Below the pieces are notes generated by a model. It made no database searches and had not been told where the DNA came from. It was given only the letters and a program-made list of their open reading frames with translations. This document shows, one piece after another, positions 1 to 10,284 of a stretch of 64,000 nucleotides of DNA. Source of the DNA: Heterodera schachtii (Eukaryota; Nematoda; Chromadorea; Rhabditida; Heteroderidae); assembly GCA_023374025.1 (NCBI GenBank), contig SIJG01000002.1, positions 3,355,626 through 3,419,625 on the forward strand, read 5' to 3'. Numbering within the stretch: position 1 is the stretch's first letter; each line of letters starts with the position of its first letter. A program made the position numbers and the translations under genes.

Positions 1-17
1 TTCGTCTCTGCTTAAGT

Positions 18-1167
18 TCACTCGATGGCACATGAGCCGATGTCATTGCGCAGTTCGTGGTGATGGGCTTCGGCGGCGGTTGAAGCACACGTACACATCG
101 GGCGCTTTTTCAGCAACGAATTTTTAAAGAAAATCTCGAAGACGGACAAACACACCATGACGATGCTGATCACCTAAAAGTTAGAAAATGCGCAAAATCA
201 AATGGCAAAAAGCGGCACAAACTCACTAAAGTGACCGACGGCACATTTGTGTGATCCGCACGAAAGTTGACGCAAGTCCAAAAGTCTTTCAGCAGCAAAT
301 TGGATGAGCACACAGCAGAGACACACCACCATAAGACAGAAGGGAAGGCACAACAGACGCAGAACTTAAAAAAAAACAAATTAAGCGACGCACTGGTAAA
401 TGCTTTTTGAGACTTCGCGAACACAGAAACTTATCATGACAACTATGTAATTTCAATTTGATCAAAAAAAACCATCTGATTTCGACTGAAAAGCAATTTT
501 GTGACGCGATTTTGTCGATTTGAATTGCTGTGACCTCACGTTACGCTCGCTCACTTCATTTTGTTCCTCAGAGCGGAGCATTTTCACGATGCCATGGAAA
601 AGGGGAAGGGAAAGCGACACCAATGCGGAGAACAGTTGGACGGAAAAATAGAACAAAGTGCCATTGTTGAGGGTGTTTCTGTCATTGCCAATCCAGTCAA
701 AAAAGGAAATCTGAAAAAAACAAACGAAAATTTTAATTTCATTTGTGTAAAAGGTATTGCTGGTTGACCGTTATCGGAATACAAAGGCGTCCAGCGGTGG
801 GCAATTTCGTGGCCAATTCGTCCATGAATTGGTGTTGCTGTTCTTCGGTTGGTCGTCCATTGGTGCTGACCGTAAAGAATTGGTCCCGGTGCCATTTGTG
901 CTCGTCGAACACAGCGCCGAATTCGCCAGTTTTGGAGTCCTTTCCGATGAGCGTAAAGCTTTTACAATGGCCAACTGAGATGTCATGGATGAAGGCCTGA
1001 AAATCACATCATTTATCATTTGGGAAATTTAAATGAATTGGCAACAAAAACAGCAGCACTTTTGGGTCGGCAAATGTGCCGCAGAATTGGTGAAGTGAAC
1101 GGAGTTGCCAAATGACGGCCAAAGTGAGCACAATTTGCATCAGCTTTAAGTAGACGATCTTCTCCAT
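18..1167 (-). CDS. four-transmembrane protein, TMEM179-like
   Basis: Five exons, all joined in phase 0: 1060-1167, 769-996, 555-710, 227-364 and 18-173. They give about 261 residues. Splice sites are canonical, for example a GTGAGT donor after 227 and a TTTTAG acceptor before 173. An alternative donor near 538, also phase 0, could lengthen exon 3 slightly. The chain starts MEKIVYLK with a hydrophobic segment and continues with a roughly 100-residue hydrophilic loop (GHCKSFTLIGKD, DEHKWHRDQFF). Three more hydrophobic segments follow (FYFSVQLFSALVSL; SVLWWCVSAVC; VISIVMVCLSVFEIFF), then a short basic, Cys/His-rich tail. Length and topology (one short N-terminal span, a large loop, three spans) resemble the TMEM179 family, whose members are around 230 residues. 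That is my best guess from layout, not a firm match. A synaptogyrin/MARVEL-type protein is the alternative. The exon structure is well supported; the family name is not. Confidence 0.55.
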
Positions 1168-1913
1168 GATGCCGCCGCGTGTGACGACTTCCGTTTGCTG
1201 TGATAGATGAAGGAGCAGAAAGATGCTTTGACGCAATGGGCAAATAGGAAACGATGATGGAAATACTGACAGACGCAAAAATGGAGCATTTTGGCCGAAG
1301 CGTTCCCTTTATATAGGCGGACGAAGGATAATTCGTTTTTGGCCAATTCATTTTTATTAGCCCAATTCGTTCTTTTGGCCAAAAAAAAAAACAAATACCT
1401 AAACGCTACTTACAATATTTTCATTGAAATATAAATGTATTATACCAAAGGTATGTTAAGACAACATAATTTTCTCGACGACATCAAAATAATTCAAATA
1501 TATACATTTTTATCGGGATTAGTAAGTAGAGGATTTTGTCCCCAAATGTTAATTTTTCTTAGTGACCAAATGCTGATTTTAAAATTTTTAGTTGGCCCAT
1601 TGGCCCTTCTCTTAACCATAGTTAGTTGACTCAAAAATTGCTGGTGGCGCTTACCAGCATTTCATGCTAATCCCGGCATTTCTGTCCAACCTTTGTCAAG
1701 AATTCTTCCTTATTTCTCAGACTGTCCTTATTTCGAGATAAACTTGCAGAATTTTACTAAAATGTATCATAGCATTAATGCTGGAAAATAGTTTTTTTTT
1801 TAACTCGAATTCCTGTCTAATGAAGGGTTAAATAACGTCTCTAATTTATGCAAAAATTGTGATTAATGCACAAATGGAAATTTTAAAAAATTTAACACAA
1901 AAATAGTATCGAC
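1168..1913. other. upstream/intergenic stretch, no gene seen
   Basis: AT-rich DNA between the four-transmembrane gene and the first inverted-repeat element. There is a TATATA-like stretch near 1309 in the right orientation for the minus-strand gene. The short open frames here have no recognisable content. Confidence 0.5.
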
Positions 1914-2003
1914 CAGGGATGGTACGGAATTCTGATTTCAGACATTTTTGATGTCGAAATTCCGATTTCCGAAAAATTTTGAGGCCTCGGAATGATATCC
2001 CTG
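1914..2003. mobile_element. short inverted-repeat element (CAGGGATGG family), about 90 bp
   Basis: It begins CAGGGATGGTACGGAATTC and ends with the inverse GAGGCCTCGGAATGATATCCCTG. The same termini bound a copy at 6108-6223 and the larger element at 12716-13321. No clear target duplication is visible at this copy. A right end alone remains near 8408. Confidence 0.6.
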
Positions 2004-2225
2004 GACCGACTCTTCTATTGGTCCACCACCGCCATGGTCATCTTCCTGTTGGCGATCTTGCCCATTTTTATCGCCCATGCCATCGGCATAAGCCACATCA
2101 TTAACTTCATTCTGATTATTGTCCACAGCGTGAGCTTCAGCGTCATCGCCTTCCATACCAAAGTCGGGAAATTTATGTGATGCATCTCGCCATTCCTAAC
2201 GCCAATTCCGTGGAGTGAAAACTCA
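2004..2225 (-). pseudogene. relic of the RING-H2 gene's first exon
   Basis: Read on the minus strand, 2160-2222 is clearly homologous to the start of the RING-H2 exon at 5771-5917 (shared ...CCACGGAATTG.CGTT..GAATGGCG...CATCACATAAA). The part encoding the first RING cysteines does not follow. Instead the sequence diverges into DNA that is open on both strands: acidic on minus, hydrophobic on plus. It abuts the inverted-repeat element at 1914-2003. I read it as a truncated copy left by duplication. Confidence 0.45.
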
Positions 2226-2762
2226 GTCTCAAGAAACTGAATTCGAATAATTCATTTTAAACGATAAAAAGATATTATGAAGTGATCATTTGGATAGCTC
2301 ATTTGGACAGTAATTAAATGGCGAAAATTAATCTAATTCCCTATAAGTTGATATTTTTTCCAAATAAAATTTAAAATATATCTTTGCTCGAAATAATGCA
2401 AATATATAATTATTTCTATCATTCGATGACTCTAAATTCTTAATTTAAATTTAAAATTTTATTAATTATATTTCTTAATTTAAATTTAAAATTTTATTAA
2501 TTTCCATAATAAATTCTCTTCCATATTTATTCACTGTCCCAATAGAAAATTTTATTGGTTTTAGAATAAGGAACTAAACCGGCTAAAATTTTTCAATTTC
2601 TAATCAGTGGCGCCTGTCGGCAACGCCGGCTTATTTTTTGACCCAAATTCTTAATTTTACCGGGATTTCATTATTTTGGGAAAATTTTAATGACTGCTTT
2701 TCTTGAGTTAAATTTAATAAAATATAAAATTTTAACTCTCTTTCTCTTGAAAAATAATTTAC
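2226..2762. other. AT-rich spacer with short direct repeats
   Basis: No gene seen beyond a possible read-through tail of the adjacent secreted-protein gene (open to a stop at 2631). A 35-base AT-rich unit is repeated near 2440-2510. The motif GGCGCCTGTCGGCAACGCCGG near 2608-2629 is a variant of a near-palindrome also found at 12022 and 12870. Confidence 0.45.
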
Positions 2763-3782
2763 CGAATTTATTTCACTTTCATCCAACCAATTCAAAAAAG
2801 TGGGCCAAACTTTCACGTCGTATGTCCCACATTTTGGCCCTTCGATGGAGTTGAACACCACAATTGTTTCTGATTGGGTGAACGTTTCGAACACCAACTG
2901 TTCATTGTCCACACACAAAACATTCACCCGATAGACAAGGTTTGAAGTGTCCGCCAACTTTGGCGAAATGTCCAATTTGAAATGATTGGCAAATTCAACT
3001 GTTTGAACCATGGCAAAAGAGTTCTCCTTCAAATTTAATCCCTTTCAACAAAAGCGGCTTTTTTGCCTATAATAATAGAAAAAGATTAATAAATTTCATC
3101 ATTTTTATGGAATTATAAATGCCAAAACGAACCCAAGACAAAAATCATCAAAATATGAAATAAATAAAATTCTTTGAGCTTTTTAATTGCTTTGCCAAAA
3201 ATATTTTTAGCCAAATTCATTGTAAAATAAAATTCGTCGAGAAAATAATTTTTCATTTTTCGTTATTTTTGGTTCCTTCATTTTTGAACTTACCCCCCAG
3301 GTGTACCAGCCAAAATCTTCAGGGTACGATCCATTGAACATCGCAATGCCAATTTGGAAGCCCCCCGGGCATTTTTCATTGCCAACATTAAAATTGGCCA
3401 AATCGTAGCCGTCGTCAGGAGTAGGATCAAAGAACGCATTAATTGGCACAAATGCTTCTTTTGAGGAGCATTTGATTTCAGCCTAAAATAAAAATTATAT
3501 AAATAATTTAAATTAGAGCTATGTTTTTTGTAAGTCCAAAAATAGCCTAAATAAGTGCCAAAATAAAATTTTTAGTCTAAAAATAAAAGCATAAAAAACG
3601 TAATTTTGTTTTATTTAATAAATTTCAGTTTAATTGCCTTATGATTAAATAAAATTTACATAATAAAAATACGGATGATCTCGCCCAAGGCTCGGCTTCA
3701 CTCTGAGTTCAATTGAATATTCTTCGGCAACACAGCAAATGCCGAAGAATAAAATGCCAAACAAACATGTGAATATCTTCAT
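2763..3782 (-). CDS. small secreted protein, copy A (unrecognised family)
   Basis: Three exons: 3660-3782, 3294-3482 and 2763-3066. Exon 1 encodes a convincing signal peptide (MKIFTCLFGILFFGICCVA) and the start of the mature protein. Exon 2 carries the conserved stretch CPGGFQIGIAMFNGSYPEDF followed by GWYTW. Exon 3 carries FANHFKLDISPKLADTSN, a VLCVDNE segment and GPKCGTYDVKVWP. The donor at 2763 (TCG/GTAAAT) implies a further exon I cannot place; alternatively the frame reads through to a stop at 2631. Exon 3 is one base too long to stay in frame: the extra G lies near 3026-3029 and is absent from copy B. A cysteine-containing secreted protein duplicated in tandem in a likely parasite could be a gland effector, but I recognise no domain. 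An in-frame ATG at 3845 would add a hydrophobic extension; 3782 gives the better signal peptide. Confidence 0.6.
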
Positions 3783-4993
3783 AATTTTGCCGAGAAAAAT
3801 TATTTGAAATGCCAAAAATGCCATTATTAGGGCCAGAAAAGGCAATTGACGCTAAAATCAATGAATCATTTGGCTTTTCCCTCGATTTTGGTGTTGGAAA
3901 ATCTATTAAAGCATTGTTTTATATTGGGAAATGAATGACTAAAGAAAATTGTTTCTTTAGCAGGACAATTCGGCAATTCGAGAGTCTCGGCTTTGGCTCG
4001 AGAGATTTCTCGAATTTCTAGGGCTATCTGTAAATTTCAGCTCTCGAACAGTTAACGGCAGGAGGCTGGTTTTTTAAAAAAATAATTAAGTTTTTGCCGA
4101 TGTTCCCCAACACTTAACAGAAAATAAAAAATTTATGCGCCGAAAAATATTTTAGATTTTTTATTAGATCTTACCAAAATTATGAATGGGATTCAAGCGA
4201 AGATTAAAATGAATTAAAATTCATTTTCTCAATTTATCTACCGAGAAAATTTTTGGAAATTTGAAAAAAATAATTCCTGACTTCTTACATTTTTATTCTG
4301 TTTTTTTTCTTTTTCCTTTTTAAATTAAAAATTAATTATTATATTATTAAATTAATAAAAAAAAAGGAGAAAAATATGAAATTTTTTAAATAATTAGATG
4401 GAAAATAAGAAAACTTTATTTTTCTTTAAAACAATTTTACAACAGCCAATAAAATTTAAGCACATGTAAAACACGACAGAGTGAACAAGCCGAGGAAGGC
4501 TAACAGATAAGAAAAAACAGAAAATTTTTAAATTTGAAAAAAATCATTCCTGGCTTCCGACATTTTTTCTGGGTTTTTGCCGTTTTTAAATTTAAATTAA
4601 ATTTCTTTTTCTTGTAAAAATTCTCGGTTCCGTTCAGCTCCTCGTCCTGATGGATGTGGTCGGGTAGCAGTCAATTAATCATAATTCAATTTTAAAAAAA
4701 TTCAAATTAATATTTTTGTCCAAATTATATCATAAATATTATAATATATTTTAAACATTCAATTTCTTAAGAATTTAATAAATGGACAAAAATGTCTCAA
4801 TTTTTCAATAATAATGTGATGGAAAATGAGAAAACTCTTTCTTTTTTGAAACCAATTTGTAACAACAACAAAAAATTAGTCACAACGCAAAATATCGGTG
4901 TAATGAAAAAGCCGAGGAAGGCTAACAAAAAAGAAATAACTTTCGGTATCGAACAGCACTGGTCAAATTAGCCGGCCCATTAAGAAGATGGGT
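3783..4993. other. duplicated upstream DNA and AT-rich spacer
   Basis: Positions 3590-4090 are almost identical to 7730-8235, covering exon 1 and promoter of the two secreted-protein genes. The rest is AT-rich. Two related blocks near 4395-4520 and 4815-4940 share GAAAAC, an A-rich run and GCCGAGGAAGGCTAACA, and look like duplicated 3' flanks of RING copies. A fragment of the CGAGAGTCTCGG-type repeat lies at 3975-4050. Confidence 0.5.
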
Positions 4994-5917
4994 TCAATTT
5001 TCAAGATGAAGCTCATCAAGTTTGTCCGAAATATCTTCGGCAAAGCTTAAAATCCGTACAGAGCAATTCTCACAAATGGCATTTGACCCGTTCGACGTAT
5101 TTCCATTTTTGGCAGGGACCAAGAAAATTTCTTTGCGGCATATTGGACAATTTTGTTTGGTTTTGAACCTGGAAAATGCAATTTCTGTCTTAGAAATATT
5201 CATTTTTTTTTATTTTACCAAAAATTGAGACAACTCGTGTGGAATTCGTGCTGAAACAATAGAATGTTAATTATTATTTGGTCCTAATTGACACAAATTC
5301 GCAATTAGCACAATTGAAAATATTAACATAGTTGGCAACATTAGCTAATTGGTACCAATTAGGATAATTAAAAATTAGCATAATGAAAACAATCTGCTAA
5401 TTGTGTCAATTAGGATAATTTTAAAATTAGCATAACCAACAACATTAGCGATGCCAATTTAACAACAATTAGCTCATTGGGGTCAATTAGCATATACCAA
5501 TATTAGCTAATAATTGGTGTCAATTAGCATAATTGCAAATTATTAGCATAATGAACAAATATTAGCTAATTGGTGTCAATTTGCATAATTGCAAATGTCA
5601 GCATAATTAACAAAAATTAGCTAATTGGTGTAATTAGGATAATTGTAAAAATTAATATAATGAACAATTAGCTAATTGTGTCAATTAGAATAATTGCAAC
5701 AATCGTATAATTAATAACAATTAACTAATTAATGTCAATTAGCATAATTGACAACAATCGTATAATTTACCTCACATGGCAGCGTAACAACACTTTCCCG
5801 GTGCTTATAACTGTCCATACAGATGGCACACTCACTTTCTGCTGATGTTTCATCCGATTGGAATTTTATGTGATGCGTCACGCCATTGCCAACGGCAATT
5901 CCGTGGGTTGAAAACAT
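4994..5917 (-). CDS. short RING-H2 ubiquitin ligase-like protein
   Basis: Three exons: 5771-5917, 5219-5250 and 4994-5168, in frame throughout, about 117 residues. The RING-H2 finger is complete once spliced: CAIC, then LPCE, HEFHTSC, a Trp split across an intron, and CPICRKE. That satisfies the C-x2-C...C-x-H-x2-H-x2-C...C-x2-C zinc pattern typical of E3 ubiquitin ligases. The C-terminus has two further cysteines (CENC) and an acidic, leucine-rich end. Exon boundaries fall at exactly the same codons as in the plus-strand relative at 8732-9998, so the two are paralogues. Unlike that gene, this one lacks the membrane-spanning N-terminus; the first ATG (5917) gives only about 30 residues before the RING. 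It may be a shorter form, or its 5' exons may have been lost. Intron 1 is filled with an AT-rich minisatellite. Confidence 0.75.
5260..5760. repeat. AT-rich minisatellite in RING-H2 intron 1
   Basis: Degenerate tandem units of roughly 35-50 bases built from TTAGCTAATTGGTGTCAATT and AGCATAATT-type blocks, about ten copies. It fills almost the whole intron of the minus-strand RING gene. A related repeat occupies the equivalent intron of the other RING gene. Confidence 0.75.
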
Positions 5918-6107
5918 TTTATTTGCAGGATGCTGATTGTGAGTCAAAGTTAACGGCTTTTAGTCTTACAATTAGAGTCGCGGTTTTTTCGGTAAAAGAC
6001 CCGAATCGAAATTTTTTTTTCAAATGAAAGTATAAAATTTGAAATTTATGAAAATTGTTTTTGATTTTTTTGTGTCCAAATGGCGAGGAGAATTTTATGT
6101 TTATTAT

Positions 6108-6223
6108 CAGGGAAGGCATTCCGAGGCACCAAAATTTTCTGAAATCGGAGGGTCAAAAAAATTTCGAAAATCGGAATTCCGACATCAAAAATTTTTTTGA
6201 AATCGAATTCCGTGCCATCCCTG
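6108..6223. mobile_element. short inverted-repeat element (CAGGGATGG family), 116 bp
   Basis: Left end CAGGGAAGGCATTCCGAGGC, right end GAATTCCGTGCCATCCCTG; these are inverted versions of each other. Same family as 1914-2003 and 12716-13321. No unambiguous target duplication flanks it. Confidence 0.6.
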
Positions 6224-6833
6224 TTCGTTACAAAGGCAAAATTGTTTTAATATGATTTTGAATTGGCCTAGTTTTACGCTGCTCGAGAGTCTTGGCAAAA
6301 AAAAAAAATTGGTTTGTCTCGGATGGTTTTATTTTTTGTTTGTTTCCAATTTGAGTTTCATTCTCATGATTTGAGTCCCCAAATTTTTAGCTAAAAACAT
6401 AAAATTTAATCGAAAAAGTTTTTACTGTTGAAATCGGTCAAATCGAAAACAGCTGACATGATATAAAAATATGTTTAATAAAATAAAATAATTAAACAAA
6501 ATAATTTTTAAAGCATACATTAGTCTGGTTGCTCTGCGTTTTGTCCTTCTTTTTTGTAAAAGAATTTCGTATCAAGGATAACAAATTTTTGGATTTTGCT
6601 TTGGCTGACTTAAAAAATTAAACATTTTATTGAAAATTAACAGAATAATCTCCCACGAATAAGCAATTATTTTATAAAATGGGACCAATGGGAGAGAGAC
6701 TCCGAAGAACACAATGAAATTGACAAAAACCTTTAAGAGTTTTTGTATAATTTTATGGACAAATTCGGACCAATCCCAGACCGAATTCCATTCTCATCGA
6801 ACCGTAATTTGCCGTGTAAATAAATTTACTTAC

Positions 6834-7922
6834 CGTATCTGTCTCAGCTTTGCTTTCATCCAAATTATCCAAAAAGATAGGCCAAACTTTCACGTCGTAT
6901 GTCCCACATTTTGGCCCATCAATGGAGTTGAACACCACAATAGTGTCGGATTGAGTGAACGTTTTGAACTCCAACTTGTCATTGTCCACACACAAAACAT
7001 TCACCCGATGACAAGGTTTGAAGTGTCCGCCAATTTTGGCGAAATGTCCAATTTGAAATGGTTGGCAAATTCAACAGTTTGAACCATGGCAACAGAGTTC
7101 TCTTCAAATTGAATCCCTCTCAACACAAATGGCTGGAATGACAAAATATGTAAAAATGAAAAAAAAAAATTTATATATCTAAAACAAAGAAAAATGTCTA
7201 GCAATTTTTTTTGTTGCATTTTTGTCATTTAAAAATTGAACTCACCAACCAGGTGTACCAGCCAAAATCCTTGGGATGTTTTCTGTTGAACATCGCAATG
7301 CCAATTTGGAAGCCGTCCGGGCACTTTTTATTGTCAAATTTAAAAGGTGTTAAATCGTACTCGTCGTCTGTCGTTTTCTTTTCCTCTCTATTTTTGCCTT
7401 TACTCTCTTCCTCATTTGTCGTTTTCTTTTCCTCTCTATTTTTGCCTTTACTCTCTTTCCCCTCCGATCGGATTGTCTTTTTCTTTTTCTCTCCATTTTT
7501 GTCAGGAAAATGCTCGAAGAATGCAGTGATTGGCACAAATGTTTTGTTTGAGGGGCAATTGATTTGAGCCTTTAAATGAATTTTATACAAATTATCACGA
7601 ATAATTAGAGGTCGATTTTTCGGGTCTTAAAACCGCTAAAACATGTGCCAAAATGACAAAATAAGTGCCAAAAACAATTTTTTTTGTATTCTTTGCCTTA
7701 ATTTGTTAAGTTAAAGGCAAAGAAATGTTTCCTAATCATTATTTAATATTTTTTTTAATAAATTTCAATTTAATTGCCTTATGATTAAATAAAATTTACA
7801 TAATAAAAATACGGATGATCTCGCCCAAGGCTCGGCTTCACTCTGAGTTCAATTGAATATTCTTCGGCAACACAGCAAATGCCGAAGAATAAAATGCCAA
7901 ACAAACATGTGAATATCTTCAT
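6834..7922 (-). CDS. small secreted protein, copy B (unrecognised family)
   Basis: Three exons: 7800-7922, 7246-7569 and 6834-7132. Exon 1 is identical in protein sequence to copy A, including the signal peptide MKIFTCLFGILFFGICCVA, while exons 2 and 3 have diverged (CPDGFQIGIAMFNRKHPKDF; VWPIFLDNLDESK). Exon 2 holds an extra lysine/glutamate-rich insert made of a tandemly duplicated unit with the core SKGKNREEKKT (about 7370-7480). Exon 3 is one base short: a T near 7009-7012 present in copy A (GTC TAT) is missing, which brings in an early stop. The donor at 6834 (ACG/GTAAGT) points to an unplaced downstream exon. Function unknown; like copy A it could be a secreted gland protein. Confidence 0.58.
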
Positions 7923-8235
7923 AATTTTGCCGAGAAAAATTATTTGAAATGCCAAAAATGCCATTATTAGGGCCAGAAAAGGCAATAGGCGTTAAAATCA
8001 ATGAATCATTTGGCTTTTCCTTCGATTTTGGTGTTGGAAAATCTATTAAAGCATTGTTTTATATTGGGAAATGAATGACTAAAGAAAATTGTTTCTTTAG
8101 CAGTACAATTCGGCAATTCGAGAGTCTCGGCTTTGGCTCGAGAGATTTCTCGAATTTCTAGGCTTTCTGTAAATTTCAGCTCTCGAACAGTTAACGGCAG
8201 GAGGCTGGTTTTAAAAAAAAATAATTAAGTTTTTG
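7730..8235. repeat. near-identical duplicate of 3590-4090
   Basis: About 500 bases spanning exon 1 and the upstream region of the secreted-protein gene match the segment 4140 bases to the left with only scattered differences. Exons 2 and 3, 300-900 bases away, are clearly less similar. Confidence 0.85.
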
Positions 8236-8408
8236 CCGATGTTCCCAAACATAGAGAAAAGAAAAGAAAAAAGTCCCCCGACACCGATCCCAAACTTTTT
8301 TCGCCTCAATAGCGATTTTAAGTAAATTTCGGAAATCGGAAACCGGAATTACGACCCCAAAAACGTCGGAAATCAAAAGTCGGAAATCGGATTTCCGTAC
8401 CATCCCTG

Positions 8409-8731
8409 ATTGAGACCATAAAAATTTAAAATTCAACAAAATTTGAATCTCCCTATCAAAATTCTAAAATATTAGTTTTTGAGAAAAAATGAACAAAAAA
8501 ATACAATTAATATCCATTAAAGAATTGGAAAAAAAAAATAACATTTGCAGGACAATTTTCGCAAAATGCCTTGAAGGGATATTTGCAGTTTGTCATTCAA
8601 ATTTTGGCATTGCGTCTCCGATTTTCAAATGAAAAAATTGTGCCACTGAAAAAAATGAGCAAAAAGCGCATATTTATTGAATTGCTAAAATTATTTATTC
8701 AAGTAAAAAGGCAAATAAAGAGGAAACAAAA
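8409..8731. other. spacer before the membrane RING gene, no gene seen
   Basis: AT-rich, presumably the promoter region of the RING-H2 gene starting at 8732. The right terminus of a CAGGGATGG-type element ends at 8408. Confidence 0.4.
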
Positions 8732-9998
8732 ATGAGACAAAATGTCGGCAAAAAAGGACAAAATGCCAAATTGGAGAAAGGAGAAAAAGTCGCGGACAAA
8801 ACAAAGGCGAATCTGCAACGAATGCTGCAGGTTTTGGGCACAGCCATTAACCAAATCGACGACACAGAGCAATTAACGGACGGTAATTAATTAGCTAATT
8901 GTAGTTGCTTTTTGTTCGTTTTCGTCAAATGCGATTCCAGTCTTACGGTAACGGTAAAGAATGGAAATTGCGGTTTTCCGAAAATCGATCGTTATCGGTT
9001 TACGGTAATTTGCCGATTTTTTACCGTTCTTGTTTTTTCCAAAAAAATAAACTCTAACTTTGTTAAAAGGTCAATGAAATGCCCAAATGTGTCTTATTTT
9101 TTCACTTTTAGTTGGCTTCGTCGGCAAGCAGAAAAGGCGAACAAAGCGCTGCCTAATTGACTTAATTATACTGCTTTTAAATTTAATTGATTGGATAATT
9201 AGTTTAATTTTTGCTATTGTTCTTGGTGTGGTAGCAGTGCCTGTTTTGATGGTCGCAGTCGTCGTAGATGGCATTGTGAAAGGATCGGTTGCCGCTGTAA
9301 ATTCAATTCGGCATCTGCACAGATCGGACCCAATTGTGCCACCCGCTTCTCAAAATCGGCCCGCCATTCCGCCTATTCAAATTGCCGGTGATGTCATTTC
9401 AGTCAGTGAATTACAGTCTTTGGCATTTGACGAATTGCCACAACGAATTGTCAAAGAGGGTGAACAATCAGCTGAATGTTGCGCCATTTGTTTGGGCAAT
9501 TATGAACAGGGGGAAAGTGTTATTACGCTGCCATGTGCTAAGGGAAAAGTAAGGCAATTTGGGTGGGAAACGGATGCCAATTATACTAATTGACCACCTC
9601 AATTACGCTAATTGACCCCAGTATGCATCAATTAATTAATGATAAAAGTAAGGCAATTTGCGTGGGAAAGGGAGTAGCAAATTAGGTAATTAAGGCCAAT
9701 TATATTAATTGACCCCAATTATGCATCATTTAATTAACATAATTAATTCCAATTATACTAATTGACTTCAATTATGCATCAATTAATTAACACTCATTAA
9801 TTCAGCATGAATTCCACGCAGAATGCTTCAAAACCTGGTAAAATAATAAAAAATGAAAATTTAATTGGCAGAAAATTTCTTTTTTTGACCAGGTTCAAAC
9901 AGAACAACTCTTGTCCTCTGTGCCGCAAAATTATTTCCACTGTCCCTGTCGAAAAAGGAAGTACGTCGAACGCGCCAAATGCGATGCCAGTTTTCTGA
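8732..9998 (+). CDS. membrane-anchored RING-H2 E3 ubiquitin ligase-like protein
   Basis: Four exons: 8732-8882, 9112-9548, 9806-9837 and 9893-9998, in frame, about 241 residues. The order is a basic N-terminus (about 1-60), a long hydrophobic region at residues 64-108 (CLIDLIILLLNLIDWIISLI, then VLGVVAVPVLMVAVVV) likely to form two membrane spans, a proline-rich linker, and a RING-H2 finger at about 173-225. The finger reads CAIC, LPC, HEFHAEC, a split Trp, CPLCRK. The protein probably sits in an internal membrane with the RING in the cytosol, transferring ubiquitin from an E2; that is family knowledge, not shown here. Its last two introns match those of the minus-strand paralogue codon for codon. 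Start chosen as the ATG that gives an open first exon with a good GGTAATT donor. Confidence 0.85.
9590..9800. repeat. AT-rich minisatellite in RING-H2 intron
   Basis: Repeated CCAATTATACTAATTGAC and ATGCATCAATTAATTAA-type blocks in the intron between the first and second halves of the RING finger. Comparable to the repeat at 5260-5760 in the paralogue. Confidence 0.65.
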
Positions 9999-10027
9999 GA
10001 TCCTCTGTTTCGTCCATTCTCTCTCTT

Positions 10028-10030
<3 letters not shown>

Positions 10031-10114
<84 letters not shown>

Positions 10115-10123
10115 CCTCTCGCG

Positions 10124-10182
<59 letters not shown>

Positions 10183-10230
10183 GCTCTCTCTCTCTCTCTC
10201 GCTTTCCCTCTCGCGCTCTACCTCTCTCTC
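10031..10230. repeat. CT dinucleotide microsatellite
   Basis: Nearly pure (CT)n of about 200 bases, with a few CGCTCT interruptions, starting 30 bases after the RING gene stop. The leucine/serine open frames it produces are not genes. Confidence 0.95.
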
Positions 10231-10284
10231 TTGTTTTGTCTGATGTGTGTTCATTTTTTAATTATCAGTTGGATTTGTCATTAT

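Noticed and set aside
1992..2180. Hydrophobic plus-strand protein of 62 residues
   Set aside because: Lies on the far strand of the RING exon relic and starts inside an inverted-repeat element; no splice or start context.
5260..5760. CRISPR-like array
   Set aside because: The units are degenerate, AT-rich and contiguous without unique spacers, within a eukaryotic intron.
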